A stretch of DNA of 64,000 nt from NCBI RefSeq assembly GCF_017744555.1, contig NZ_JAGIBD010000009.1:60266-124265 (forward strand), given 5' to 3'. Origin of the DNA: Cellulomonas sp. (lineage in GTDB: Bacteria; Actinomycetota; Actinomycetes; Actinomycetales; Cellulomonadaceae). The position numbers and the translations under genes were made by a program. Positions 49,372 to 57,712 of the stretch are shown piece after piece. Under the pieces are notes generated by a model. That model was not told the DNA's origin and did no database searches. It worked only from the letters and a program-made list of their open reading frames with translations. The first letter of the stretch is position 1; each line of letters begins with the position of its first letter.

Positions 49372-49950
49372 TCAGTCCCCCGACAGCTCCTCGCGCAGCC
49401 GCGGCTCGGTCCGGCGGGACGGCACGGCACCAGACTTGTCGGCGTAGAACGCCCGGATGACGTCCATGTCCGCGCGCACGTCACCCGTGAGCCGGATCGT
49501 CGGGCCGAAGCCCGTCGTCCTCGTCGTCCGGTCCACGTAGCCGAGCGTCACCGGCAGGTCGCACGCGCGCGCGATGCGGTAGAACCCGGACTTCCAGCCG
49601 TCGCCGGACCGCGTGCCCTCGGGCGTGACGACCAGGTAGAACCGGTCCCCCGCCGAGATCCGTGCCACGAGCTCGTCGACCAGCCCGGCCGGGTCCCGAC
49701 GGTCCACCGGGATGCCGCCCAGGCCACGCATGACCGGACCGGCGACCCCCTTGAAGAGGGTGTGCTTGCCCAGCCACTTGAACCGCAGGTCGCCCTCGCC
49801 GCCGATCGCGAGCATCAGCACGAAGTCCCAGTTCGACGTGTGCGGGGCACCGACGAGGATCCCGGCACCGTCCTTCGGGAGGCGCTCGGTCACCAGGTTC
49901 CACCGGCTCACGCGCCAGTAGGCGCGGGCGAGGGTGCGGCGCAGGCTCAT
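49372..49950 (-). CDS. 1-acyl-glycerol-3-phosphate acyltransferase-like (LPLAT) protein
   Basis: A 192-residue acyltransferase. HX4D motif His37-Asp42 in APHTSNWDF, the FKWLGKHTLFKG segment, the GGIPVDRRDP motif and TPEGTRS are the four LPLAT blocks. It belongs to the short soluble subgroup without N-terminal helices; acceptor may be a lysophospholipid or another molecule. Start ATG 49950. Confidence 0.9.
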   Translation of the reverse strand: MSLRRTLARAYWRVSRWNLVTERLPKDGAGILVGAPHTSNWDFVLMLAIGGEGDLRFKWLGKHTLFKGVAGPVMRGLGGIPVDRRDPAGLVDELVARISAGDRFYLVVTPEGTRSGDGWKSGFYRIARACDLPVTLGYVDRTTRTTGFGPTIRLTGDVRADMDVIRAFYADKSGAVPSRRTEPRLREELSGD

Positions 49951-50090
49951 CGATCGATCACCGCGCGACCGTAACGGGTCGCCGGGCCCGTCGGCTCCCA
50001 CGCACGCTCCCGGGCGCGTCGTCCTCCCGAGGCGTGGGACGACGGTCTCGACGGGCGGCCTGTCACAGGGGTGCGGCAGAGTGGCTGGGC

Positions 50091-50678
50091 ATGGACGAGA
50101 AGGAGACCCTCCACAGCTACCTCCGGATCCGCCGCGACGACCTGCTGCGCAAGCTCGACGGGCTCGGCGAGTACGACGTCCGGCGACCCATGACGCCGAC
50201 CGGCACCAACCTGCTCGGGCTCGTGAAGCACGTCGCGAGCGTCCAGGTCGGGTACTTCGGCGAGACGTTCGGGCGGCCCTTCGACTTCCCGATGCCCTGG
50301 TACGACGACGGCGCCGAGCCCGACGCCGACATGTGGGTACCCGCCTCCGAGTCACGCGCCGACATCCTCGATCTGTGGCAGCGGTCCAACGCGCACACCG
50401 ACGCGACGATCGAGGCGCTCCCGCTCGACGCCGTCGGGCACGTGCCGTGGTGGCCGCCCGAGCGCGAGCAGGTCACGCTGCACCAGATCCTCGTGCACAT
50501 GGCCGTCGAGACCGCGCGGCACGCGGGCCACGCGGACATCGTGCGGGAGGGCATCGACGGCGCGATCGGGAACGGGCCGGGCGACCCGAACATCCCCGGG
50601 AAGACGGGCGACGACTGGGCGGCGTACTGCGCGCGGATCGACGCCGCCGCCCGCGAGGCCGCGGCCGAGGCCCGCTGA
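50091..50678 (+). CDS. DinB-family (DUF664) putative thiol-dependent enzyme
   Basis: A 195-residue helical-bundle protein. The three metal His residues are visible in order: NLLGLVKHVASVQVGYF, TLHQILVHMAVETARHAGHADI. DinB/DUF664 proteins include mycothiol- or bacillithiol-dependent transferases, common in actinobacteria. It is convergent with the GH3 gene and ends before a strong terminator. Confidence 0.92.
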   Translation: MDEKETLHSYLRIRRDDLLRKLDGLGEYDVRRPMTPTGTNLLGLVKHVASVQVGYFGETFGRPFDFPMPWYDDGAEPDADMWVPASESRADILDLWQRSNAHTDATIEALPLDAVGHVPWWPPEREQVTLHQILVHMAVETARHAGHADIVREGIDGAIGNGPGDPNIPGKTGDDWAAYCARIDAAAREAAAEAR

Positions 50679-50700
50679 CGGGACTCGGCACAGACGGCAG

Positions 50701-50763
50701 ACCCGGATGAGCCGACCCGCCCGGTCGGCTCATCCGGGTCGCCCGCCCGGTCGGATCATCCGG
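50701..50763. terminator. Bidirectional terminator with a duplicated arm
   Basis: ACCCGGATGAGCCGACC (50701-50717) pairs perfectly with 50723-50739 over a 5-base loop. A 22-base segment, 50716-50737, is repeated at 50742-50763 with one mismatch, extending alternative pairing. Lies between the convergent DinB and GH3 genes. Confidence 0.85.
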
Positions 50764-50791
50764 CCAGCCCGCCGGACGATCCTCGCGGGCC

Positions 50792-53080
50792 TCAGGCGGG
50801 CAGGACCTCCGCACGCGACCAGCGCTCGTCGGCGATGGTCACGTAGTGGACGTCGCCCACGACGGTGACGGCGGTCTCGGTCTCGCGTGCGGAGCACGAC
50901 GGGCCGACCCACAGCTCGACCCGGCCGGGCTCGACGATCCGCTGCAGGTCGCGGTCCGCGAACGCGAGGCGGGTCGTCGGGACGGTGAGCTCGACGACCG
51001 CGCTCTGGCCGGGCTCGAGGTGCACGCGGCGGTACGCGAGGAGCTGCGCGACGGGTCGCGTCACGGAGCCGACGACGTCACGCCCGTACAGCTGGACGAC
51101 GTCGTCGCCCGCACGCTGCCCGGTGTTGGTGACCGTCACGCGGGCCACGACCTCGCCGTCCGAGCGCACCTCGGGGGCGGCCGTCAGGTCGGTGTGCGTG
51201 AACGTCGTGTACGACAGTCCGTGACCGAACGGCAGCGCGGGTGTGCTGCGCAGGTTCGTCACGTCGCCGTCGCCACCGAGCTGCGGGTGCAGGTAGGAGA
51301 ACGGCTGCGCGCCGGCCGACCGCGGCATGCTCACGGGCAGGTGGCCGGACGGGTTGACGCGGCCGCTCAGCACGCCGGCGATCGCGTTGCCGCCTTCCTC
51401 GCCCGGGAAGAACGCCTGCAGGACGGCGGCGCAGCGGTCCAGCGCCCAGTCGACCGCGTACGGGCGGCCGGTGATGAGCACGAGGACCACGGGGGTACCG
51501 GTCGCGAGCACGGCCTCGACGAGCTCGCGCTGCACGCCCGGGAGCTCCAGGTCGTCGCGGTCGCAGCCCTCACCGACGGTGCCGCGACCGAAGAGGCCCG
51601 CGTGGTCGCCGACCACGAGCACGGCCACCTCGGCGCGTGCGGCGGCCGCCACGGCCTCGTCGAACCCGCTGCGGTCGTCGTCGTCGACCGCGCAGCCCTG
51701 CGCGAAGACCAGGTCCGCGGCGGGCAGCTCGGCCGCGAGGGCCTGCCACACGGTCGGGACGTCGATGCCGCTCTCGACACCGGGGTGGTGCGCGAGCACG
51801 TGGTTGACGAACGAGTAGCAGCCGAACAGCGCGGCCTCACGGTCGGCGTTCGGGCCGATCACGGCGACGGTCGCGGGACCCGCGGCCAGCGGGAGCGTCC
51901 CGTCGTTCGACAGCAGCACGACGGACTCCTCGGCGAGCCGAGCCGCGATGCGGCGGTGCTCGGGTCCGTCGAGGTCGACCTTGCTGGGCGGCTCGTCCTC
52001 GAACGTGGCGTCGAGGAGCCCGAGCTGCTGCTTCTGGACGAGCGCGCGCAGCACGGCCCGGTCGACGAGCGCCTCGTCGACCTTGCCGGCGCGGACCGCC
52101 TCGGCGAGCGGCGTGAGGTACGCGTCGCCCGTCGGGAGCTCGATGTCGACGCCCGCGGCGAGCGCCTGACCCGCGGCCTCGCCGAGGTCGGCCGCGATGC
52201 CGTGCAGGATCTGCAGGAACGCGACACCGAAGTAGTCGGCGACGACCGGGCCCTCGAAGCCCCACCGGTCCCGCAGGATGCCGGTGAGGAAGCGCGGGTC
52301 GGCCGCCACGGGGATGCCGTCGATCTCGTTGTACGACGACATGACCGACGCGGCCTTGCCGTCGAGCAGCGCCATCTCGAACGGGACCAGCAGCACGTCC
52401 TCGACCTCGCGCGGACCGGCGTGCACCGGCGCGAAGTTGCGGCCCGCCTGCGACGCCGAGTAGCCGACGAAGTGCTTGAGCGTCGCGTGCACGCCCGCCG
52501 ACTGCAGGCCCCGCACGTACGACGTGCCGAGCGTGCCGACCACGTACGGGTCCTCGGCGATGCACTCGTCGACCCGGCCCCACCGGGGGTCGCGGATGAC
52601 GTCGAGCACCGGGGCGAGCCCCTGGTGGATGCCGAGCTCGCGCATCGAGCCGCCGATCACGGCGCCCATCTCGGTGACGAGCTCCGGGTCGAACGACGCA
52701 CCCCACGCCAGGGGCGTCGGGAACGTCGCGGCACGCCAGGCGTTGAGCCCCGTGAGGCACTCCTCGTGCACGAGTGCCGGGATCCCGAGCCGCGTCTCCC
52801 GCACGAGCTTGCGCTGCTGCTCCCACAGCGTCCGCGCCCGCTCGACCACGTCCACGGGTCGCGTGCCGTAGGCCCGGGTCACGTGACCCAGGCCGTTCAG
52901 CGTCGCGGTGTCCAGCCCTCGCTCGACGGTGAACTCGCCCTGCAGCGGGGCGACCGTCTCGCCGTCGCCCTTCTCCCAGAACCCGACGATCTGGGCCAGC
53001 TTCTCCTCGAGCGTCATCCGTTCGAGGAGGAGCCGTGGCCTGTCGGCCACCTGGTCGGGGGAAAGCTGGAGATCCGTCAC
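50792..53080 (-). CDS. Glycoside hydrolase family 3 beta-glucosidase/beta-xylosidase
   Basis: A 762-residue cytoplasmic enzyme without signal peptide. The first domain is a TIM barrel with ECLTGLNAW, PVLDVIRDPRWGR, LKHFVGYSASQAGRN, and the nucleophile Asp282 in GPVVADYFGV; the second contains VVLLSNDGTLPL and the acid/base loop region; a C-terminal fibronectin-III-like domain is at about 655-760 (VTVTNTGQRAGDDVVQLY). GTG 53080 was chosen because AAAGGAG lies seven bases upstream. It is the last gene of the sugar-import operon, hydrolysing imported oligosaccharides (cellobiose- or xylobiose-like). Confidence 0.94.
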   Translation of the reverse strand: MTDLQLSPDQVADRPRLLLERMTLEEKLAQIVGFWEKGDGETVAPLQGEFTVERGLDTATLNGLGHVTRAYGTRPVDVVERARTLWEQQRKLVRETRLGIPALVHEECLTGLNAWRAATFPTPLAWGASFDPELVTEMGAVIGGSMRELGIHQGLAPVLDVIRDPRWGRVDECIAEDPYVVGTLGTSYVRGLQSAGVHATLKHFVGYSASQAGRNFAPVHAGPREVEDVLLVPFEMALLDGKAASVMSSYNEIDGIPVAADPRFLTGILRDRWGFEGPVVADYFGVAFLQILHGIAADLGEAAGQALAAGVDIELPTGDAYLTPLAEAVRAGKVDEALVDRAVLRALVQKQQLGLLDATFEDEPPSKVDLDGPEHRRIAARLAEESVVLLSNDGTLPLAAGPATVAVIGPNADREAALFGCYSFVNHVLAHHPGVESGIDVPTVWQALAAELPAADLVFAQGCAVDDDDRSGFDEAVAAAARAEVAVLVVGDHAGLFGRGTVGEGCDRDDLELPGVQRELVEAVLATGTPVVLVLITGRPYAVDWALDRCAAVLQAFFPGEEGGNAIAGVLSGRVNPSGHLPVSMPRSAGAQPFSYLHPQLGGDGDVTNLRSTPALPFGHGLSYTTFTHTDLTAAPEVRSDGEVVARVTVTNTGQRAGDDVVQLYGRDVVGSVTRPVAQLLAYRRVHLEPGQSAVVELTVPTTRLAFADRDLQRIVEPGRVELWVGPSCSARETETAVTVVGDVHYVTIADERWSRAEVLPA

Positions 53081-53117
53081 GGATCGACTCCTTTTGAGCA
53101 CGACGTACTGGTGGGAC

Positions 53118-53153
53118 CCGTGCGCGCGCGACCAGCGGCCGCGCGCCGCACGG
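53118..53153 (-). other. Intercistronic hairpin between permease and GH3 genes
   Basis: CCGTGCGCGCGCG (53118-53130) pairs with 53140-53153 with one bulge. It lies between the second permease stop and the glucosidase start within one operon; no U-tract follows, so a stability or attenuation role is more likely than full termination. Confidence 0.6.
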
Positions 53154-53174
53154 TGAGAGGGGCCTTGTCCCCGG

Positions 53175-54077
53175 TCAGCCCTTGACTGCGCCCTGGAGGC
53201 CGTTGACGATCTGCTTCTGCATCGCGAGGAAGAAGATCAGGGCCGGGATCATGGCCAGCGACGTGAACGCGAAGACGCCGGCGATGTCGGAGGAGTGCTC
53301 CGAGGAGAAGTCGGCGACGCCGAGCGGGAGCGTCTTCATCTTGTCCTGCAGCAGCAGCAGCGGGAGCAGGTACGCGTTCCACGAGCCGACGAACGCCAGC
53401 ACGCCGACCGTGACCATGCCCGGCTTCGACAGCGGCAGCAGGATCCGCCAGAAGAACCCGATGCGGGACGCGCCGTCGAGCAGCGCGGCCTCCTCGAGCT
53501 CGTTCGGCAGCGCCTGCAGGAACGGACGCAGGATGACGACCGTCACCGGCAGCGCGAACGCGGCCTGCGGGAGTGCCACCGCCCACCAGGTGTTCCCCAT
53601 GTGGAGGTCCTTGGTGATGAGGATGAACAGCGGGATGATCGCGACCGTCACGGGGAACAGCAGACCCATCACGAAGACGAGGAAGATCGCCTCGCGGCCC
53701 TTGAACTTGTAGCGCGCCAGGGGGTACGCCGCCATGATCCCGAAGACCACCACGAGCGTCGTCGTGATGACGGCGACCGCGGCCGAGTTGAACGCGTAGC
53801 GCCAGAAGTTCGGGTTCGTCAGGACGCCGACGTAGTTCTTCAGCACCCACGGGTCGGGCAGCGCCGCCGGGTTCTCCGCGAGCTGTCCGTTGGTGCGGAA
53901 GCCGCTGAGCACGCCGTACAGGACGGGACCGAGGGTCAGCGCGACCACGACGAGCGCGATGGCCCAGACGAGCGGGGTGCCGCCCTCGAGGGAGGTCTTC
54001 TTCTTGGTGAAGCCCTCCTCCTTCGCCGTCATGGCGATGTGCGGCTGCTTCGACGGCGACACGGTTCCGGCGCTCAT
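53175..54077 (-). CDS. Sugar ABC transporter permease, CebG-like
   Basis: A 300-residue permease with six helices. The EAA motif for ATPase contact is EEAALLDGASRIGFFWRILL. N-terminal polar tail (about 1-33) precedes helix 1. Belongs to the MalG/CebG class, partner of the upstream MalF/CebF-type permease, whose stop its ATG overlaps (ATGA). Confidence 0.94.
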   Translation of the reverse strand: MSAGTVSPSKQPHIAMTAKEEGFTKKKTSLEGGTPLVWAIALVVVALTLGPVLYGVLSGFRTNGQLAENPAALPDPWVLKNYVGVLTNPNFWRYAFNSAAVAVITTTLVVVFGIMAAYPLARYKFKGREAIFLVFVMGLLFPVTVAIIPLFILITKDLHMGNTWWAVALPQAAFALPVTVVILRPFLQALPNELEEAALLDGASRIGFFWRILLPLSKPGMVTVGVLAFVGSWNAYLLPLLLLQDKMKTLPLGVADFSSEHSSDIAGVFAFTSLAMIPALIFFLAMQKQIVNGLQGAVKG

Positions 54078-55114
54078 CGCTTCTTCCTTCCACGGGCATC
54101 GGACAGCGTGTCGCGGCTCAGGATGAAGCGCTGGTAGAGCAGCGCCGCGACGAGCGAGACGACGAAGAGGATCACGGACGCCGCCGAGGCGATGCCGAAG
54201 TTGGACCGCTTCGTGCCCTCGGTGATGAGGAACGTCGCCATCGTGTTGGTGGCGTTGGCCGGGCCGCCGCCGGTGAGGATCCACACCATGTCGAACAGCT
54301 GCAGCGAGCCGATCATCGACAGGAAGGCCCACGTGCGGATGGTGGGGCCGAGCAGCGGGATCGTGATCCGGCGCTGCACCTGCCACCAGCTCGCGCCGTC
54401 GATCTGCGCGGCCTCGTAGAGCTCCTCGGGCACGCTCTGCAGGCCGGCGAGGAAGAGGATGATCGCCAGACCCAGGTACTTCCAGGTCAGGACGAAGATG
54501 ACGGTGGCCAGTGCCCACTTCGGGTCACCCAGGAACCCCTGCTCCGGGCCGTGCAGGCCGATCTTCGCCAGCATCGTGTCGACGACGCCGTACTTCGGCT
54601 GGAGCAGCTGGAACCAGATGACCGACGCGATGACCTCGGCCAGCACGTACGGCACGAAGATGAGGGTCCGCAGCTGGTTCTGACCCCGCATCTTGCGGTT
54701 GAGCAGCAGCGCGATCGCGACACCCAGCGGGAGCTGGATGAGGATCGAGGCCACCGCGATGATGATGTTGTGCTTGAACGCCTCGATGAAGACGTCGTTC
54801 TGCAGCACACTGACGTAGTTCTTCAGTCCGACGAAGTCGACCAGCGGGCCGTAGCCCTTCCACCGGTAGACCGAGAACTGGACCGCCTTGATGATGGGCC
54901 AGACCACGAAGAACAAGAACAGGAGCAGGGCGGGCGCCGTGAAGAAGAGGATCTCCAGGCGCTTGCGGACAGCCGGGCCCATCCCACGGCGCCCGCCCGC
55001 GGCCGGGGCCGCCGGCCGCGCGTGAGCGCGACCGGCAGCCTCGACCAGGGTGGACGTCGCAGGCGAGGCGGAGGCGCCCACGGGGGCGTTCGCTTCGTCT
55101 GCCACGTCGATCAC
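54074..55114 (-). CDS. Sugar ABC transporter permease, CebF-like
   Basis: A 346-residue permease of the MalF/CebF class. A 50-residue Ala/Gly-rich N-terminus precedes helix 1 (LEILFFTAPALLLFLFFVVW); the EAA motif is ELYEAAQIDGASWWQVQRRI. GTG 55114 overlaps the binding-protein stop (GTGA); a GTG three codons later (55105) is an alternative. Confidence 0.94.
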   Translation of the reverse strand: MIDVADEANAPVGASASPATSTLVEAAGRAHARPAAPAAGGRRGMGPAVRKRLEILFFTAPALLLFLFFVVWPIIKAVQFSVYRWKGYGPLVDFVGLKNYVSVLQNDVFIEAFKHNIIIAVASILIQLPLGVAIALLLNRKMRGQNQLRTLIFVPYVLAEVIASVIWFQLLQPKYGVVDTMLAKIGLHGPEQGFLGDPKWALATVIFVLTWKYLGLAIILFLAGLQSVPEELYEAAQIDGASWWQVQRRITIPLLGPTIRTWAFLSMIGSLQLFDMVWILTGGGPANATNTMATFLITEGTKRSNFGIASAASVILFVVSLVAALLYQRFILSRDTLSDARGRKKR

Positions 55115-56424
55115 TTCTCCGCGTCAGCCGCGGCCTGCGTGGCGTCGACGATGTCCTGCGGGGACGCCTGACCGGCGAACATCAGGGCGATCTCGTCGTT
55201 CATCGCGCCACCGACGGAGGCACCGAACGCCGTGTCGAAGTACAGCTGGACGTACGGGGCCGCGTCGCGGACCTTGAGCAGGCTGGCCAGCGCCGGGTCC
55301 TTGACGTACTGCGACGCCGTCGGGTTGGTCGGCAGACCCATGTCCTGCTCGGCGAAGCCCTTCTGGACCTTGTCGGACAGCAGGTAGTTCACGAAGTCGA
55401 CAGCAGCGTCGGGCGCGTCGTTCGACACGGCCCACGCGTCGCCGCCACCGAGAGCAGCCGTGGCCTCACCCTTGTCGCCGGGGAACGTCGGGAACGGGAA
55501 CCAGCCGGTGTTCTCGCCGAGGCCCTTGCCGTCCTCCGTGAGGCCCTGCATGACGCCGGGCTCCCAGTGACCCTGGAGCTCGGTCGCGACCTTGCCGGTG
55601 GCCAGGAGGCCCGAGGCGGAGGTGGCGCCGGTCTGGGCCGGGGTGGACAGGAAGCCGGAGTTGAACGGCTCGGCCTTGAGGATCGTCTGCAGGTTCTCGC
55701 CCGCCTTGACGAAGCACGGGTCGGAGAAGTCGAGCGTCTTGACCGACTCCTGGAGCGTCGACTCGGAGCACGCGCGCAGGGCCGTGTAGTACCAGTAGTG
55801 CGCGGCGGGCCACTTGTCACCGGCGCCGACGGAGATCGGCTCGAAGCCGGCCGAGGCACCGGTCGCCTTCAGCTTGGCGATGTCCGCGGCGAAGTCCTCC
55901 CACGTGGCGGGGGGCTCGGTGATGCCGGCCTGCGCCCAGAGCGCCTTGTTGTACCAGAAGCCGACGACGCCGAGGGAGAACGGCAGACCGTAGGTCTTGC
56001 CGTCGACCTGCCAGCCCGCGACCGAGCCACCGATCTTGTCGATGGACTCCTTGGCACCCTCGGAGATGTCCTTGGTGATGCCGGCGGCGACGTGGTCCTT
56101 GAGCTCGCCGCCACCACGCTCCATGTAGATGTCGGGCGTGTCGCCGGACTGGAACGCGGCCTCGAGCTTCGTGACCATGTCCTCGTGCTGCATCGCGGAG
56201 ATCTCGATGTGCACGCCGGGGTGGTCGGCCTCGAAGTCCTTCGCGACCTGCTCGTAGTACCCCTTGCCGGGGTCGGTGTTGCTGTTGTGCCACCAGGTGA
56301 TGGTCGTCTCGCCACCGCTGGTCGAGTCGTCGTTGCCTTCTGCGTCGCCGCCGGAGCTGCAGGCTCCGAGCAGGGCGAGGCTCATACCCAGCGCCAGGGC
56401 GCCAAGGACGGGTGTCCTCTTCAT
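55111..56424 (-). CDS. Sugar ABC transporter substrate-binding lipoprotein, CebE-like
   Basis: A 437-residue family 1 extracellular solute-binding lipoprotein. Signal peptide with lipobox LLGAC (Cys22) and GSS-rich linker; WWHNSNTDPGKGYYEQVAKD and AAFQSGDTPDIYMERGGGEL are the typical N-lobe stretches. It captures an oligosaccharide outside the membrane. GAGGAG eight bases before ATG 56424 decides the start. First gene of the operon; diverges from lacI across 117 bases containing the operator. Confidence 0.94.
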   Translation of the reverse strand: MKRTPVLGALALGMSLALLGACSSGGDAEGNDDSTSGGETTITWWHNSNTDPGKGYYEQVAKDFEADHPGVHIEISAMQHEDMVTKLEAAFQSGDTPDIYMERGGGELKDHVAAGITKDISEGAKESIDKIGGSVAGWQVDGKTYGLPFSLGVVGFWYNKALWAQAGITEPPATWEDFAADIAKLKATGASAGFEPISVGAGDKWPAAHYWYYTALRACSESTLQESVKTLDFSDPCFVKAGENLQTILKAEPFNSGFLSTPAQTGATSASGLLATGKVATELQGHWEPGVMQGLTEDGKGLGENTGWFPFPTFPGDKGEATAALGGGDAWAVSNDAPDAAVDFVNYLLSDKVQKGFAEQDMGLPTNPTASQYVKDPALASLLKVRDAAPYVQLYFDTAFGASVGGAMNDEIALMFAGQASPQDIVDATQAAADAEK

Positions 56425-56495
56425 CTTCGAACTCCTCGTCGTCACTGAGAGGGATGGACGCCGCAAGGTTGACAGCCTCCTGGGCGCATGTCAAA

Positions 56496-56518
56496 AACGT
56501 TATCGAGAACGTTATCGA
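56496..56518. promoter_or_regulatory. LacI-family operator in divergent region
   Basis: TCGAGAACGTTATCGA (56503-56518) is a 16-bp palindrome with a single mismatched pair around the centre AACGTT, as expected for LacI-type sites. A second AACGTT centre at 56496-56501 overlaps it, so the 12-base unit AACGTTATCGA-n occurs twice in tandem (56496-56519). Confidence 0.75.
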
Positions 56519-56528
56519 ACCGTTGCGT

Positions 56529-56541
56529 TATGCTCACCGGC
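56529..56541 (+). promoter_or_regulatory. Leaderless -10 of the LacI gene
   Basis: TATGCT at 56529-56534 is followed by seven bases and GTG 56542, which begins the conserved VEPIPRVKMADVAQIAG reading. An in-frame ATG at 56530 lies inside the -10 itself and is unlikely to be the start. Confidence 0.6.
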
Positions 56542-57552
56542 GTGGAGCCGATCCCCCGCGTGAAGATGGCCGACGTCGCCCAGATCGCCGGTGTCTCCGT
56601 CGCGACCGTGTCCAAGGTCGTGAACGGTCGCTACGGCGTCGCCCAGAGCACGCTCACGCGGGTACAGGAAGTCATCGACCAGCTGGGCTACGAGACAAGC
56701 CTTGGTGCCCGTAGCCTGCGCAGCTACCGGACGAACGTGCTCGGCATCCTCGTCGCGGAGTTCGAGCCGTACAGCACCGAGCTCCTCAAGGGAGCGTCCG
56801 GCGCGGTCGGTCCCACGGGGTACGAGCTGCTCGCGTACTCGGGCGGCGGGGCCGGCGGAGCGGACGTCGGGTGGGAGCGCCGGTACCTCTCGCGGCTGTC
56901 CGGGACGCTGATCGACGGCGCCGTCATCGTCACTCCAACGGTCGTCGAAGCCGTGCCCGGCGTCCCCGTCGTCGCGGTCGACCCGCACACCGGTCCGTCC
57001 GGTTTCCCGACCGTCGACGCCGACAGCTTCGGGGGGGCCGTGCTCGCCACCGAGCACCTCCTGAGCCTCGGCCACCGCCGCATCGGCTTCCTCGGCGGAC
57101 GCCCCGACCTCGAGTCCGCCAGCCTGCGCGAGTCCGGCTTCCGGCACGCCATGGCCGCCGCCGGGGTCGAGGTCGACGAGGCGCTCGTGCTCGTCGGTGG
57201 CTACCGCCCGGAGACCGCCGACCAGCCGGCCCACCAGCTGCTCTCGATGGCCGAGCCGCCCACCGCCGTGTTCGCCGCGAACGACCTCTCCGCGATCCGC
57301 GTCATGGAGGTCGCCCGCTCGCTCGGGCTGCGTGTGCCGGAGGACCTGTCCGTCGTCGGGTTCGACAACGTCCCCGAGTCCGCGATGGCGACACCGCCGC
57401 TCACCACGATCAGCCAGCCGCTGCAGCAGATGGGTGCCGAGGCCCTGCGGATGCTCGTCGACCTCATCGACGGCAAGGAGCGCTCGACGCACAGCCGGCT
57501 GCCGACCGCGCTCGTCGAGCGCTCGTCGTGCGCACCGCCGCGCACCCGCTGA
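56542..57552 (+). CDS. LacI-family sugar-responsive repressor
   Basis: A 336-residue regulator. The N-terminal helix-turn-helix is MADVAQIAGVSVATVSKVVN at about 9-28 and the hinge helix follows (LGARSLRSYRTNVLGILV). The periplasmic-binding-protein-like domain contains GHRRIGFLGGRPD, AVFAANDLSAIRVMEVARSL and VPEDLSVVGFDNVPES. It likely represses the divergent binding-protein/permease/GH3 operon until the sugar is present. GTG 56542 chosen from the leaderless promoter. Confidence 0.94.
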   Translation: MEPIPRVKMADVAQIAGVSVATVSKVVNGRYGVAQSTLTRVQEVIDQLGYETSLGARSLRSYRTNVLGILVAEFEPYSTELLKGASGAVGPTGYELLAYSGGGAGGADVGWERRYLSRLSGTLIDGAVIVTPTVVEAVPGVPVVAVDPHTGPSGFPTVDADSFGGAVLATEHLLSLGHRRIGFLGGRPDLESASLRESGFRHAMAAAGVEVDEALVLVGGYRPETADQPAHQLLSMAEPPTAVFAANDLSAIRVMEVARSLGLRVPEDLSVVGFDNVPESAMATPPLTTISQPLQQMGAEALRMLVDLIDGKERSTHSRLPTALVERSSCAPPRTR

Positions 57553-57712
57553 GGCCTGCCCCATAGGTCAAGGATCGGTGAGATCCCTGTGCGTCCGAAC
57601 GGGTGAAAGCGTTCGGTCCCGCCATCGGCGCACCGGGATCACGCAAAGCGGGTGGATCCGGGCACGTCGACGCCGTCGCTCCGGAGCAACTTCACCCGCG
57701 CGACGCGCGTGA
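57553..57712. other. 160-bp gap between convergent lacI and NDH-2-like genes
   Basis: No gene. CCGAAC-n10-GTTCGG near 57596-57617 is a weak hairpin that may help terminate the lacI transcript. Confidence 0.35.

Noticed and set aside
53081..53101. Earlier start for the GH3 gene at 53101
   Set aside because: It would place the strong AAAGGAG Shine-Dalgarno inside the coding region; GTG 53080 uses it at ideal spacing.
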